A stretch of 37,764 nt of DNA from Desulforhopalus sp. (GCA_023231425.1 JALNVI010000022.1:1-37764), one strand, 5' to 3'. Shown: positions 7,601-16,092, counted from the first letter of the stretch. The notes: a model not told the origin generated them from the letters alone. A program made the numbers and translations.

Positions 7601-8919
7601 TCTTCTTAGCACTTATTATTTTGATGTTCTGTCTCGTCATCGGGGTCCCGGTCCCGGTGAGTTTCATGGCATCCTCTCTGGTACTCATTTTCTTTGGCGG
7701 ACCTGATGGTGCCGGCTACCCGGCTTCTCAACTTCTGCCCTACGGTTTTCAGCAGATGAATTCAGTCCCGCTTATTGCCATTGCCCTCTTTATTGCGGCA
7801 GGTGGAATTATGGAAAAGGGTAAAATTGGCGGACATCTGATTGATTTTGTCGACGTCTTTGTCGGCCACAAGCATGGCGGGCTCGGCATTGTTGCCACCA
7901 TCTCCTGTGCTATTGTCGGCTCCATCTGCGGTGCTGCCGTAGCAACGCTTTCCTGCGTTGGTTCCATCATGTTTCCCCGCTTCGAAAAGGAAAACTACCC
8001 GCGGGGCCTCTCTGCCGCACTCGTTGCCAACGCCTCGCTGCTGGGGCTCCTCATTCCTCCCAATGCGACCCTGATTATCTTTGCATGGATCTCGGGACAA
8101 TCGGTACTCGCCTGCTTTCTCGCAACAGTTATTCCGGGGTTTATCACCATAATCCTTCTGTGCTCAGTTAATGGCTGGATCCTCAAGCGCGACAATATGC
8201 AAGTGGCTGATGAGAAGCGGAACCGCACCACCGCCGATAAAATAAAACTCTTTAAAGAGAGAGGGAAAACAGCAATTCCGTCCCTTTTCCTGCCAGTTAT
8301 TGTGCTTGGAGGGATCTATGGCGGTATCATGACCACCACAGAAGCTTCTTCCATGGCAATTCTCTATGCCATCCCGGTTGGAATGTTTATCTACAAGGGG
8401 CTCAATCTCAAAAATACCTACCAGACTCTTGTTGAGGCTGCGATCACAACCGGTGTCATCATGGTGATGCTCTACTGTGTCTCCATGCTCAGCCGTCTCT
8501 ACCTGCTGGAAGATCTGCCGGGTGTATTGCTTACTTTCTTTCAAGGAATTTCCGACAATCCCCTCGTCATCATGCTGATGATCAATCTTTTTCTGGTCGT
8601 CATGGGAATGCTGATGGACGATATCAGTGTGGTGGTGCTCACCACCCCGATTCTTCTCCCTATTGTGATGCAAATAGGCTACGACCCGATCCATTACGCC
8701 GCCATTATCGGTGTAAATACGGGTCTGGGATGTATCACTCCTCCGGCAGCACCGGTACTTTACCTTTCAGGTCGTCTCAGCGGCACCCCCATCGACGAGA
8801 TGATGGGCCCCTGCCTCTGGTTTATCGGCCTCTGCTGGATTCCGGTCCTTACCATAACAGTGTTAATCCCAAAAGTAGCTCTTCTGCTTCCTCATTTTAT
8901 TCTGGGAACCGCATGGTAA
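7597..8919 (+). CDS. dctM: TRAP transporter large permease subunit, DctM family
   Basis: The product is 440 residues and almost entirely hydrophobic, consistent with the 11-13 helix elevator-type transport subunit of TRAP systems. Family landmarks are PVPVSFMASSL near the N-terminus, GSICGAAVATLSCVGSIMFP in the first half, LLGLLIPPNATLIIFAWISGQSV, and the pseudo-repeat NTGLGCITPPAAPVLYLSGR in the second half. It couples Na+ influx to uptake of the ligand delivered by DctP. The gene overlaps dctQ by 4 bases and is followed after 13 bases by a small membrane-protein gene. Confidence 0.94.
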   Translation: MIFLALIILMFCLVIGVPVPVSFMASSLVLIFFGGPDGAGYPASQLLPYGFQQMNSVPLIAIALFIAAGGIMEKGKIGGHLIDFVDVFVGHKHGGLGIVATISCAIVGSICGAAVATLSCVGSIMFPRFEKENYPRGLSAALVANASLLGLLIPPNATLIIFAWISGQSVLACFLATVIPGFITIILLCSVNGWILKRDNMQVADEKRNRTTADKIKLFKERGKTAIPSLFLPVIVLGGIYGGIMTTTEASSMAILYAIPVGMFIYKGLNLKNTYQTLVEAAITTGVIMVMLYCVSMLSRLYLLEDLPGVLLTFFQGISDNPLVIMLMINLFLVVMGMLMDDISVVVLTTPILLPIVMQIGYDPIHYAAIIGVNTGLGCITPPAAPVLYLSGRLSGTPIDEMMGPCLWFIGLCWIPVLTITVLIPKVALLLPHFILGTAW

Positions 8920-8932
8920 TAAGGAGACAATT

Positions 8933-9091
8933 ATGAAATTTTACGAAACCATCTTCGCTATATTCTGCTTTGCCTTCTTTCTTGTCGCGCTTACGACCCA
9001 GACCCCCTTTGCCTATCTGGTAGCGGCAATCTTTGCAGCCCTTTCCCGCACGGCAAAGAAAAAATGCTGGTGGGATAAAGCTGAGGAGTAA
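8933..9091 (+). CDS. 52-residue membrane protein, last gene of the TRAP operon
   Basis: The frame starts at an ATG 6 bases after a strong AAGGAG (8921-8926) and ends with TAA at 9089-9091. It encodes one long hydrophobic stretch (residues about 5-36, with a break at TTQTP that could make two short helices) and a basic tail ending AKKKCWWDKAEE. It lies 13 bases after dctM and 33 bases before the operon terminator, so it is cotranscribed with the transporter. The family is not recognised. It could be an accessory subunit or regulator of the permease. The evidence for translation is the ribosome site and the clean position. Confidence 0.7.
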   Translation: MKFYETIFAIFCFAFFLVALTTQTPFAYLVAAIFAALSRTAKKKCWWDKAEE

Positions 9092-9124
9092 GAGACAGCT
9101 CCGGGCAATAAAGAATCGAACCGG

Positions 9125-9162
9125 GTGGGGGACAGGTCTCGGGAGACCTGTCCCCCACTTTT
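9125..9162 (+). terminator. TRAP operon terminator
   Basis: A perfect GC-rich 15-bp stem (9125-9139 with 9144-9158), a CGGG tetraloop and a run of four T form a textbook intrinsic terminator 33 bases after the small membrane-protein gene. Confidence 0.9.
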
Positions 9163-9311
9163 CGCCGGACCGGGCAGGTTACCCCCGCAGGTTCAGGCAT
9201 AATAAGCATGAGCAACAACAGGCTTTTCACTGCCGTCCTCGCGCAAACAATGACGAGGCTCGGAGTAAAAGAGATGTGAATAAAGCCAGATGACCTCATT
9301 GCCTGCGTTCG

Positions 9312-9335
9312 ATTGTTGACGAGACGATGGACAAT
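9312..9335. promoter_or_regulatory. Possible MarR operator/promoter upstream of marR
   Basis: ATTGT (9312-9316) and ACAAT (9331-9335) form an interrupted inverted repeat beginning 17 bases before the marR ATG, with a TTGACG hexamer inside it. MarR proteins often repress their own operon from such sites. The inner bases are not symmetrical, so this is weak. Confidence 0.25.
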
Positions 9336-9351
9336 AACTAACACATAAACT

Positions 9352-9834
9352 ATGACGAAATTTCTTTCACATTCCGCCAGGGACTCTGAGAATAGAGACA
9401 ATACATACGATATAGCAGAGTCCTTTCCAGTGCTGATGATGACCTGCGTGAAACACCTGCGGGAAAGCTTGAACGCACACTTTATTGAAGCCGGGCAAAG
9501 TGTTACCACGGAGCAATGGCTGATTCTCACATTCCTCGCACATCAGGATGGGGTTTCCCAGCAGCAGCTGGCAGATCGTTATGACAGAAGCAAGGTGTCA
9601 ACCATGGCACTGCTTAAGAAGTTGGAAAAGAACGGTCTTGTCATCAGAAGACCTGATCCCGGTGACGGCAGGAGCAATCTCGTCTACCTGACCAGAGAGG
9701 GACGAACGTTGCAACATTCGCTCATCCCCCTGGCAAAGGAAAATACAACCCGGATGAGTAAGAATGTGTCACCTGAAGATATCGAGCAATTGAAATCAAC
9801 TTTAAAAAAAATTACTAAAAACCTTAAAGGCTGA
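9352..9834 (+). CDS. MarR-family transcriptional regulator
   Basis: The product is 160 residues, the normal size for a MarR dimer subunit. The winged helix is clear at about residues 70-115: VSQQQLADRYDRSKVSTMALLKKLEKNGLV, followed by the wing RRPDPGDGRSNLVYLT with the DNA-contacting D-x-R. The flanking N- and C-terminal helices would form the dimer interface and ligand pocket. No strong ribosome site is visible before the ATG, so a slightly different start is possible. It precedes a drug-efflux gene by 83 bases on the same strand, the common marR-efflux arrangement in which the regulator represses both genes until a toxic ligand binds. Confidence 0.88.
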   Translation: MTKFLSHSARDSENRDNTYDIAESFPVLMMTCVKHLRESLNAHFIEAGQSVTTEQWLILTFLAHQDGVSQQQLADRYDRSKVSTMALLKKLEKNGLVIRRPDPGDGRSNLVYLTREGRTLQHSLIPLAKENTTRMSKNVSPEDIEQLKSTLKKITKNLKG

Positions 9835-9917
9835 TTTTTTTTACCATATTAGTTAGGACCCTTACGATATTCTCAAACCAGACGTAATTTTACAGAGAAC
9901 CAAAGAAAAGCGAAATC

Positions 9918-11123
9918 ATGATAAAAACATCAAACTGCAAAATGTTATTATTGCTCTCACTGCTGGCGGCATTTCCACCGCTCTCAACAGATATGTATCT
10001 CCCCGCCCTGCCCCTGCTGAGCAAAACCTGGCAGCAACCCATGTCTGTTATCAATCTGACTCTCGTTGGTTTTTTCACAAGCTACTGCGTTTTCATCCTG
10101 ATCTACGGCCCGCTGTCCGACAAGTTCGGCAGGCGCTATCCACTTCTGGCAGGAATTGGACTCTATGTAGTTGCCAGCCTCTTGTGTGCAGGGACAGGGA
10201 ATATTGTGAGCCTGATTATATTCAGGGTGCTCCAGGCAGCGGGAGCTGCATCAGCCTCTGCACTTTCCATGGCTATTACCAAAGATCTTTACCAGGGTAA
10301 AGAGCGACAGCGACTGCTGGCATACATGGCCATTATCATGGGGCTGGCACCAATGCTGGCACCACTTTTCGGAGGCTGGATTATGACCTGGGCCTCCTGG
10401 CCATGGGTCTTTCTCGCCCAGGCATTTATTGGTATTGTTGCCTGGGGCGGGGTCTTTCGGATGGGAGAACCGTTGCACACGAAGTCCGATGACAGTATCG
10501 GGAAAACCATTAGTCTGTATCTGCAACTGTTCGCCAACAGAAGATATTTACTTCTCGTTTTCCTCTTTAGCTGTGTCGTTCTGCCACATTTCGCTTTCAT
10601 CGGATCGGCAGCAGAAATTTATATCGATAATTATGGGACCACCGAGCAGGTCTTCGGCTATTTCTTCGCCTTTAACGCACTGGCAATCGTCACGGGGGCA
10701 TTTTTCTGCAGCTGGCTGCAGAAAAAAATAGAACCTGGCGTCATTTTAGCCATCAGTTTTGGCGGGATATGCCTGGGAGGTGTGATCATGTTCACAGGCT
10801 TCTTCCAGGGACCATGGAGCCTGGCAATACCCATGGCCATCGCCTCGTTTGCCTTCGGCCTCAGCCGCCCTCCGAGTAATCACCTGATCCTTGAGCAAGT
10901 TGACAAGGGAGTTGGAACGGCATCATCATTTATGATCTTTGTCTATTTCATGACCGGAGCCTTTGCCATGTGGTTGATATCACTCAACTGGGTAGACAAA
11001 GTTGAAGTTATTTCACTTCTCGCCATGATAAGCGGAGGGATTGTGCTCGTGATATGGCTCATCTCTCCACATTTCATGCCATCCGACAAAAAGGCCATCA
11101 GCCATGTTGCTGGTGAGCAGTAG
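9918..11123 (+). CDS. Bcr/CflA-type multidrug efflux transporter (MFS, DHA1)
   Basis: The product is 401 residues with 12 predicted membrane helices. The N-terminus LLLLSLLAAFPPLSTDMYLPALP carries the STDMYLPALP signature of the Bcr/CflA subfamily. The loop between helices 2 and 3 has MFS motif A (GPLSDKFGRR). Helix 4-5 features such as RVLQAAGAASASALSMAI and GLAPMLAPLFGGWI match the antiporter motif C region. It would export a drug or metabolite (Bcr/CflA members export bicyclomycin, chloramphenicol, sulfonamides or L-cysteine) in exchange for protons. It probably shares a transcript with the marR gene upstream. The substrate is not predictable. Confidence 0.92.
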   Translation: MIKTSNCKMLLLLSLLAAFPPLSTDMYLPALPLLSKTWQQPMSVINLTLVGFFTSYCVFILIYGPLSDKFGRRYPLLAGIGLYVVASLLCAGTGNIVSLIIFRVLQAAGAASASALSMAITKDLYQGKERQRLLAYMAIIMGLAPMLAPLFGGWIMTWASWPWVFLAQAFIGIVAWGGVFRMGEPLHTKSDDSIGKTISLYLQLFANRRYLLLVFLFSCVVLPHFAFIGSAAEIYIDNYGTTEQVFGYFFAFNALAIVTGAFFCSWLQKKIEPGVILAISFGGICLGGVIMFTGFFQGPWSLAIPMAIASFAFGLSRPPSNHLILEQVDKGVGTASSFMIFVYFMTGAFAMWLISLNWVDKVEVISLLAMISGGIVLVIWLISPHFMPSDKKAISHVAGEQ

Positions 11124-11186
11124 CCTGCCCTGAAAGGGGTTCAATACCAATGGAGCGGATATTCCAAAGACAAACGGAGGTATTCC

Positions 11187-11336
11187 ATGAGCAATGAAAG
11201 TAAATGCCCGGTAACCGGACAGACAGGTACACGTGGGACCCATGGCACATCAAATCGGGACTGGTGGCCGAACCAGTTGAATCTGGAGGTTCTGCACCAG
11301 CACTGTCCAATAAAGGCCCCCCCATCTTTTCAATAA
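11187..11336 (+). pseudogene. katG: Catalase-peroxidase (katG) N-terminal remnant
   Basis: This 49-codon frame starts at an ATG after CGGAGG (11175-11180). It opens with the KatG N-terminal pattern: SKCPVTG, a glycine/threonine-rich linker, then TSNRDWWPNQLNLEVLHQH, which is the conserved start of the catalase-peroxidase fold. After CPIKAPPSFQ it stops, where an intact enzyme would continue for about 680 residues with the haem-binding domains. The next 300 bases show no continuation in any frame. It is therefore a deletion remnant, still carrying its ribosome site. Whether the short peptide is made is unknown. Confidence 0.82.
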
Positions 11337-11655
11337 AAAGAGAGGCATCTTAAAATTCTGTCTGGCTGCAACGTGTTTCACCTGTTGCCCCGATCTCTCC
11401 CCCCAACGATACAAACACCGCCAACCCTGCTTTTTCAGACTCTTGAGATCCCTGAAAAAGACTGACCTCCATGTCTTCTCTGGGCGGGACGTTGAAACTC
11501 AAGGCCTCCCTGAACTCGAAACCCGGAACAACCAGGTAAATTCAGGTTTGTTTTCTATACATCTTATGTATAATATTCTAATGGGGAACATTTTCATCCA
11601 GCTCAAAGACAACATGAGAGAGATACAGAGAAAAGTTTTACGTGGGAGATAATTC
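11337..11655. other. Intergenic stretch, no supported gene
   Basis: These 319 bases separate the katG remnant from the MBL-fold gene. A weak 8-bp inverted repeat lies at 11431-11438 and 11452-11459. Composition shifts from GC-rich to AT-rich near 11540. I see no ribosome site leading a convincing frame. Confidence 0.4.
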
Positions 11656-12492
11656 ATGGAATTGAAAGTTTTAGTAGATAACAATACAATAATTGATCGC
11701 TATTATTCAGGTGAGCCTGCAGTCTCCTATTTGATACGTGATGGTGAAACAAAAATATTATTTGACACAGGATACTCAGATATATTCATTAAAAACGCAC
11801 TGCAAATGAATGAGTCTCTCAGGGATATCAGCTATGTCGTACTCTCTCATGGGCATAATGATCATACTGGCGGACTGGTGCCTCTCGCCAAATTCTACTC
11901 CGAAGCAAAAGCTGAGAACATAAATCATCTTGAGCCCACGCTTATCGCGCATCCAGATACTTTTTTATACAAAGAGTACAATGGGAATGATATCGGCTCC
12001 ATGCTGGACAGCAATAAAATTGAAAAATATTTCAATACCCGCCTGGAAAGAGATCCCCTGTGGATAACTGATAATATTGTTTTTCTTGGCGAAATAGAAA
12101 GAGGTAATGATTTTGAAAATACGGAGCCGATTGGACAATGTGAAGAATTAAACTTAATGGTCGATGATTATGTTAAAGATGACTCTGCGATTGTCTACAA
12201 ATCGAATCAGGGGCTGGTTGTAATTACAGGCTGCTCTCATGCTGGAATATGTAATATTATTGAGTATGCAAAAAAGGTGTGCGGTGACAATCGAATTGCT
12301 GATGTAATTGGTGGTTTTCATCTTCTTGAACCGAGGAAGGCTCAGATTGAAGGAACACTCAACTATTTCAAAACTCAACGTATAAAAAATATTCATCCAT
12401 GTCATTGCACCCACTTGAAATATAAAATTCAACTATCAAGAGTAACGAACGTCATTGATGTTGGAGTTGGTTTGTCTCTTCATTACCAATAG
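11656..12492 (+). CDS. MBL-fold metal-dependent hydrolase (FprA/methopterin-synthase-like subgroup)
   Basis: The product is 278 residues. The metallo-beta-lactamase fold is shown by LFDTGYSD at about 36-43, the metal ligand motif SHGHNDHTGG (H65, H67, D69, H70), the later GCSHAGICN, GGFHLL near 215 and HPCHCTH near 252, spaced as in the subgroup annotated as 7,8-dihydropterin-6-methyl-4-aminobenzene-5-phosphate synthase-like hydrolases. The substrate is unknown. The GGGAG ribosome site at about 11644-11648 supports the ATG. The gene is distinctly AT-rich compared with the flanking transporters and lies among gene remnants, so acquisition by transfer is plausible. Confidence 0.85.
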   Translation: MELKVLVDNNTIIDRYYSGEPAVSYLIRDGETKILFDTGYSDIFIKNALQMNESLRDISYVVLSHGHNDHTGGLVPLAKFYSEAKAENINHLEPTLIAHPDTFLYKEYNGNDIGSMLDSNKIEKYFNTRLERDPLWITDNIVFLGEIERGNDFENTEPIGQCEELNLMVDDYVKDDSAIVYKSNQGLVVITGCSHAGICNIIEYAKKVCGDNRIADVIGGFHLLEPRKAQIEGTLNYFKTQRIKNIHPCHCTHLKYKIQLSRVTNVIDVGVGLSLHYQ

Positions 12493-12608
12493 AATTCAAT
12501 GCTGAAATCAAGAGAGATAATAATTTGTCGTTTTTTTGTTACACCCGGGAAGCAGCCCCCACGTACTCGTCAGTGGACAATACGTTAAATCAACGTAAGG
12601 AGAAAACA

Positions 12609-13061
12609 ATGAAAAAATTAATCCTCACCGTACTGTTAACCTTAGCCTTTGCAATCCCGGCAGAGGCCGCAGATGGAGTGATTAATGCCCAAAGTTCCTT
12701 TAAGGTGAAAGCGACTGCAGATCGAATGGAAAGCATCTTGAGAGAAAAGGGGATGACTGTATTCAATCGAATAAATCATTCCGAAGGTGCAGGGAAAGTC
12801 GGCATAAAACTGCGAGACACGGAGTTGATAATATTTGGGAATCCAAAGGTGGGAAGCCCCCTGATAAAATGCCAGCAGAGTGTTGCCCTTGATTTACCTC
12901 AAAAAGCATTAATCTGGGAAGATGAAAAGGATCAGGTATGGATATCATACAACGACCCCAAATATTTAGAAAAAAGGCATAATATTGTCGGTTGCGAAAA
13001 CGTCATAGCAAAAGTAGAAAAGGCGCTGGCCGGCATAGTAAAATCAGCATCAATGGAATAA
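12609..13061 (+). CDS. Periplasmic DUF302-domain protein
   Basis: The start at 12609 is chosen because AAGGAG lies at 12597-12602 and a signal peptide begins at once (KKLILTVLLTLAFAIPAEA, cleavage after AEA), giving 150 residues. A longer frame from 12525 has no ribosome site. The mature part is a single DUF302 domain with the family landmarks LIIFGNPKVGSPLIKC, ALDLPQKALIWED, VWISYNDPKYL. DUF302 proteins form small dimers of unclear function, sometimes linked to redox or metal stress, and are often exported. A promoter-proximal gap of 116 bases after the MBL gene leaves it open whether they are cotranscribed. Confidence 0.85.
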   Translation: MKKLILTVLLTLAFAIPAEAADGVINAQSSFKVKATADRMESILREKGMTVFNRINHSEGAGKVGIKLRDTELIIFGNPKVGSPLIKCQQSVALDLPQKALIWEDEKDQVWISYNDPKYLEKRHNIVGCENVIAKVEKALAGIVKSASME

Positions 13062-13138
13062 ATAAATTTAACGGTGACAAACGGCCGACGTAAAAAACCG
13101 TGCGGTTGATTAGCACTATTATCCAAGAGGTAATAAAA

Positions 13139-13933
13139 ATAGAAATTAGTCAATAATATAGCAAAAATGTCTTTGACGATGCAATTGATTCTGTAGAAAA
13201 TACAGATCACGCCTGTCATCATTTTTACAGGTGGCAGAAAGAGCATGGATACACACCTTTTCAATTACCAGAACCTTTTTCAGGACGTGAAGCATTGTTA
13301 GGGATTGCTTTTATTGGCTTAAACCCAGGTTGCACTCATGATGAAATCATTCCTTGCTACACTGAAAACATAACTTTTGAGCAGTATGATTCATATTTTA
13401 GGAAAAGATTTGATGAGGAAAATCGAGATCATGAGGGAAAGCTGACAATTAGATACAAAACCGGTGCTACAAAAAAACCTAAGTTATGGAATTCAATAGA
13501 AAATTTTGGGAACAATTATTTACAAAATATTTCAGGGGGACCTTTCAAATGAGGTAAGCATGCAATTTTATCCCAGCCCATAAGATTTAAGAGCAAAAAC
13601 GGATGGTACGGTGATACACGCGAAGAAAAATACAGGACACTGCAGCAGCAAAATAAATTCCTCGAAATGTTAATTAACAATGAAGGTATCAACCTCCTTG
13701 TCCCAATGGGAAATGAGGCTCTTTCTCTAACTTCATCTGTGATCAATTTTACAGCTCAAATACCTTCAAAAATAGCAGAAGCAATGGGTCACAGCTACAA
13801 TGGAATGACAACCTCAGGTAAGAGAATAATTATGTGTCCGATTAAACACATGTCCTACCCTCCAGCTCGTGATGCACAAAAGAAAGTAGCCAATCTCATT
13901 ATTGAATCATACAATTATTTAAATAATGGTTAA
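13139..13933 (+). pseudogene. Uracil-DNA-glycosylase-superfamily-like gene, degraded
   Basis: One reading frame runs from 13139 to a TAA after 13930, broken by only two stops: TAA at 13154 and TGA at 13550. Its apparent start codon is ATA (13139) placed after AAGAGG, where ATG would be expected. Across the stops the protein is continuous: GIAFIGLNPG (a motif-1 like that of UDG/Mug enzymes), a central charged part KPKLWNSIENFGNNYL, then GWYGDTREEKYRTLQQQNKFLEML, and near the end RIIMCPIKHMSYPPAR, which resembles the UDG motif 2 loop. Three lesions in one frame indicate recent decay by point mutation. Shorter internal frames exist from TTG 13295 and ATG 13667, but neither covers the whole fold. 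Family assignment is moderate. Confidence 0.65.
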
Positions 13934-14419
13934 TCGTTTTTTATGGATGATAATACTTTTACAAACTAGCAGAGCTAATGTGGCTAACCTTAAGAAAGGC
14001 CTGTAAATTAAACGTTAAACAAGACCACTTCGCACCCTAATTTGACGAGAATTACAATCAAGAAAACTCAGCACAAGCAGAAAAAACGGTCGAAATGCAA
14101 GGGGTTTGACATCAAGGAGAAAAGCATCAACATCTCCGACAAAACGGTGTAATATGTGCGATTTTTACTGGTGCCTGTTACACCGGTATCAACGGAGATG
14201 AGATTCCCTCGAGAGAGTCATGAACAACCTCGCACAAAAGGCCTGTAAAATATTGAAGAACTTCAAACTGCTCAACACCGCCCCTGGCCATCCCGGACAG
14301 GGGCGCAGCACTCAACGAAAAATAAGCCTTATGAACACCATCCGGGAGCAGACCAAATCCAAAGGGATTGCCGAGACTGGCACACACACCTCCTGCATGG
14401 TCGTAACGGAGCCCCGGTC
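13934..14419. other. Intergenic stretch, no supported gene
   Basis: These 486 bases join the AT-rich accessory part to the DMT transporter. Short open frames occur on both strands (for example 14220-14423 plus), but none has a ribosome site, a recognisable motif or a convincing end. A lysine-rich frame ending near 14152 looks slightly protein-like. I see no repeat or RNA structure that stands out. Confidence 0.4.
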
Positions 14420-15274
14420 ATGAGAGCAGGTATACTTGTTGAGATAATCTCCGCCATGCTCATGGGAACCCTCGGGATATTTTCACGCAAAATTGACCTG
14501 GATCCACGTCTCCTTGCCTTTTGCCGCCTTTTCATCGGCAGTGGCTTCCTGCTGCTCACCCTCATTTTCTGCGGCCGTCTCCGCGAATTGCTTCACCGGC
14601 CTGGTCTACGGGTACTCGCTGGCGGGGTCTTTCTCGGTGCCTTTGTCGCCACCTATTTCATGGCACTGCAGCTCACCTCGATGGCCAACGCCGTCATCCT
14701 GCTCTTTCTTGGTCCACCCATTGCTTCCATCTTCGCCCATTTTTTCATGGGTGAGAAGCTGCGAAGCATCAACCTGGTACTCATTGGCCTTGCCATCCTC
14801 GGTTTCGCCATGCTGCTGGAATTCAAGTTCAACTTCCCGCTCCATGGCCGCCTCGGCAGAGGACTGCTCTTCGGCATCGTCTCCGGCATCACCTACGGCG
14901 GCTTTATCATCTGCAACCGAACAAAAGGGACGGCGCCCGCGTTGAATCGTACCTTCTATCAACAGCTGGTGGCCAGCCTCTGCCTTATTCCCTTTCTGCT
15001 CTCCGGCTGGCATGAACTGCTCGGCAACACGGGTAACACATGGCTGTGGCTTCTCGGTCTCGGTTTCTTTCCCGGTTTTATCGCACTGTACGGCTCAGTC
15101 TTCGCCCTTGAACGACTGCCGACAGTCGTCTTCGCAACACTCTCCTATCTCGAACCTCTCTCTGTCGTGCTTTTCGGCTGGTATCTCTTCGGGGAAAATC
15201 TGAGTGCAATGCAGGCGGCTGGCTGCGCCCTGGTGCTGGCCAGTGGAGTGGTAACGGGCGTGTTGCGGGAGTAG
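14420..15274 (+). CDS. DMT-superfamily transporter, EamA family
   Basis: The product is 284 residues with ten predicted membrane helices arranged as two EamA repeats (about residues 5-135 and 150-282). Typical segments are MLMGTLGIFSRK in helix 1, LTSMANAVILLFLGPPIASIFAHFFMGEKL at helices 4-5 and its counterpart LERLPTVVFATLSYLEPLSVVLFGWYLFGENL in the second half. EamA members export amino acids or other small metabolites, but the substrate here cannot be told. AACGGAG lies about 10 bases before the ATG. It converges on the FKBP gene, with an imperfect stem-loop between them. Confidence 0.9.
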   Translation: MRAGILVEIISAMLMGTLGIFSRKIDLDPRLLAFCRLFIGSGFLLLTLIFCGRLRELLHRPGLRVLAGGVFLGAFVATYFMALQLTSMANAVILLFLGPPIASIFAHFFMGEKLRSINLVLIGLAILGFAMLLEFKFNFPLHGRLGRGLLFGIVSGITYGGFIICNRTKGTAPALNRTFYQQLVASLCLIPFLLSGWHELLGNTGNTWLWLLGLGFFPGFIALYGSVFALERLPTVVFATLSYLEPLSVVLFGWYLFGENLSAMQAAGCALVLASGVVTGVLRE

Positions 15275-15302
15275 AAAAATATTGAGGAAGTAGAAGAAAA
15301 AG

Positions 15303-15356
15303 AAAAACGCGGTTCTGTACAGCGCCACAGGACACCGAACAGAAACCACGTTTTTT
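15303..15356. terminator. Possible bidirectional terminator
   Basis: AAAAACGCGGTTCTGT (15303-15318) pairs imperfectly with ACAGAAACCACGTTTTTT (15339-15356). A-run and T-run edges would serve both convergent genes (the EamA transporter and the FKBP isomerase). Confidence 0.55.
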
Positions 15357-15409
15357 CGTCCCTGCGCAGCCCAAAAAACAGTCTGGCAGGGGAAAGAACT
15401 GGAAGAGGA

Positions 15410-15835
15410 TTACTTCACTGCCAACAGTTCAACCTCAAAGTCGAGATCCTCTCCGGCCAGCGGGGCGTTGGCATCGAGGTAAATATGGGTTTCTGAAATC
15501 TTGCATACCGTAGTGCGCAGGAGCTCACCGCCGGGCCCACCAACCTCCAGCATCATCCCCACTTCCGGTTCCAGATCAGCCGGAACCTGATCAAGCGGAG
15601 CTTCAATCATCATGTCGGGATTCCGTTCGCCGTAGGCCTCAGCACAGGGGATGTGAATTTTCTTTTTCTCCCCCACCTCCATACCAATCACACCCTTCTC
15701 AAAACCAGGAATCACCTGACCGCCCCCCACCTTGAACTGCAGCGGGTCGCGTCCTTCGGAAGAGTCAAAAACTTCACCATCCTTAAGAGTTCCCTTATAA
15801 TGCACCTGGACTGTATCGTCTTTTTTTACCGTCAT
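15410..15835 (-). CDS. FKBP-type peptidyl-prolyl isomerase, SlyD-like
   Basis: The start at 15835 is chosen because AAGGAG (15845-15850 on the plus scale) lies 9 bases upstream. An earlier ATG at 15865 has no ribosome site. This gives 141 residues without a signal peptide, hence cytoplasmic. The FKBP core is VQVHYKGTLKDGEVFDSSEGRDPLQFKVGGGQVIPGFEKGVIGMEVGEKK, followed by an insert-in-flap domain (PCAEAYGERNPDMMIEAP to TTVCKISETHIYLDANAPLAGEDLDFEVELL), the architecture of SlyD-type chaperone/isomerases. It lacks the histidine-rich metal tail of E. coli SlyD. The NAPLAGEDLDF block is the strong SlyD/FKBP signature. It is transcribed divergently from pyruvate kinase. Confidence 0.93.
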   Translation of the reverse strand: MTVKKDDTVQVHYKGTLKDGEVFDSSEGRDPLQFKVGGGQVIPGFEKGVIGMEVGEKKKIHIPCAEAYGERNPDMMIEAPLDQVPADLEPEVGMMLEVGGPGGELLRTTVCKISETHIYLDANAPLAGEDLDFEVELLAVK

Positions 15836-16035
15836 GGGAGAGTTCTCCTTGTCAAAATTGGACAAACGCCTGTGTCACGCTTGTTTGTGTTGCGGCCATA
15901 CACCGCCTCGCAGGATTGCAACTAAAACCATAACATCTTGTTTTACAAGCACTTCTGCAACATTTGCATCCTATCAACATAATTATTCAGAGTATTCTTC
16001 ACTTTTTATTACCTGGAACTTCTGACGTTCCGTCC

Positions 16036-16041
16036 TATAAT
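16036..16041 (+). promoter_or_regulatory. Candidate -10 box of pyk
   Basis: A perfect TATAAT lies 52 bases before the pyk ATG. The -35 region is poor (CTGGAA or TGGAAC at about the right distance), so an activator or another sigma preference may be involved. Confidence 0.4.
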
Positions 16042-16092
16042 GTGGCATAGTGTGGCAGAAAATTCATCCTGTGAAATAATTTAAGGAAAACA

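Noticed and set aside
13550..13552. TGA in the glycosylase-like gene as a selenocysteine codon
   Set aside because: No convincing SECIS-type hairpin follows the TGA, the residue is not at a catalytic motif, and a second stop and a lost start codon in the same frame favour simple decay.
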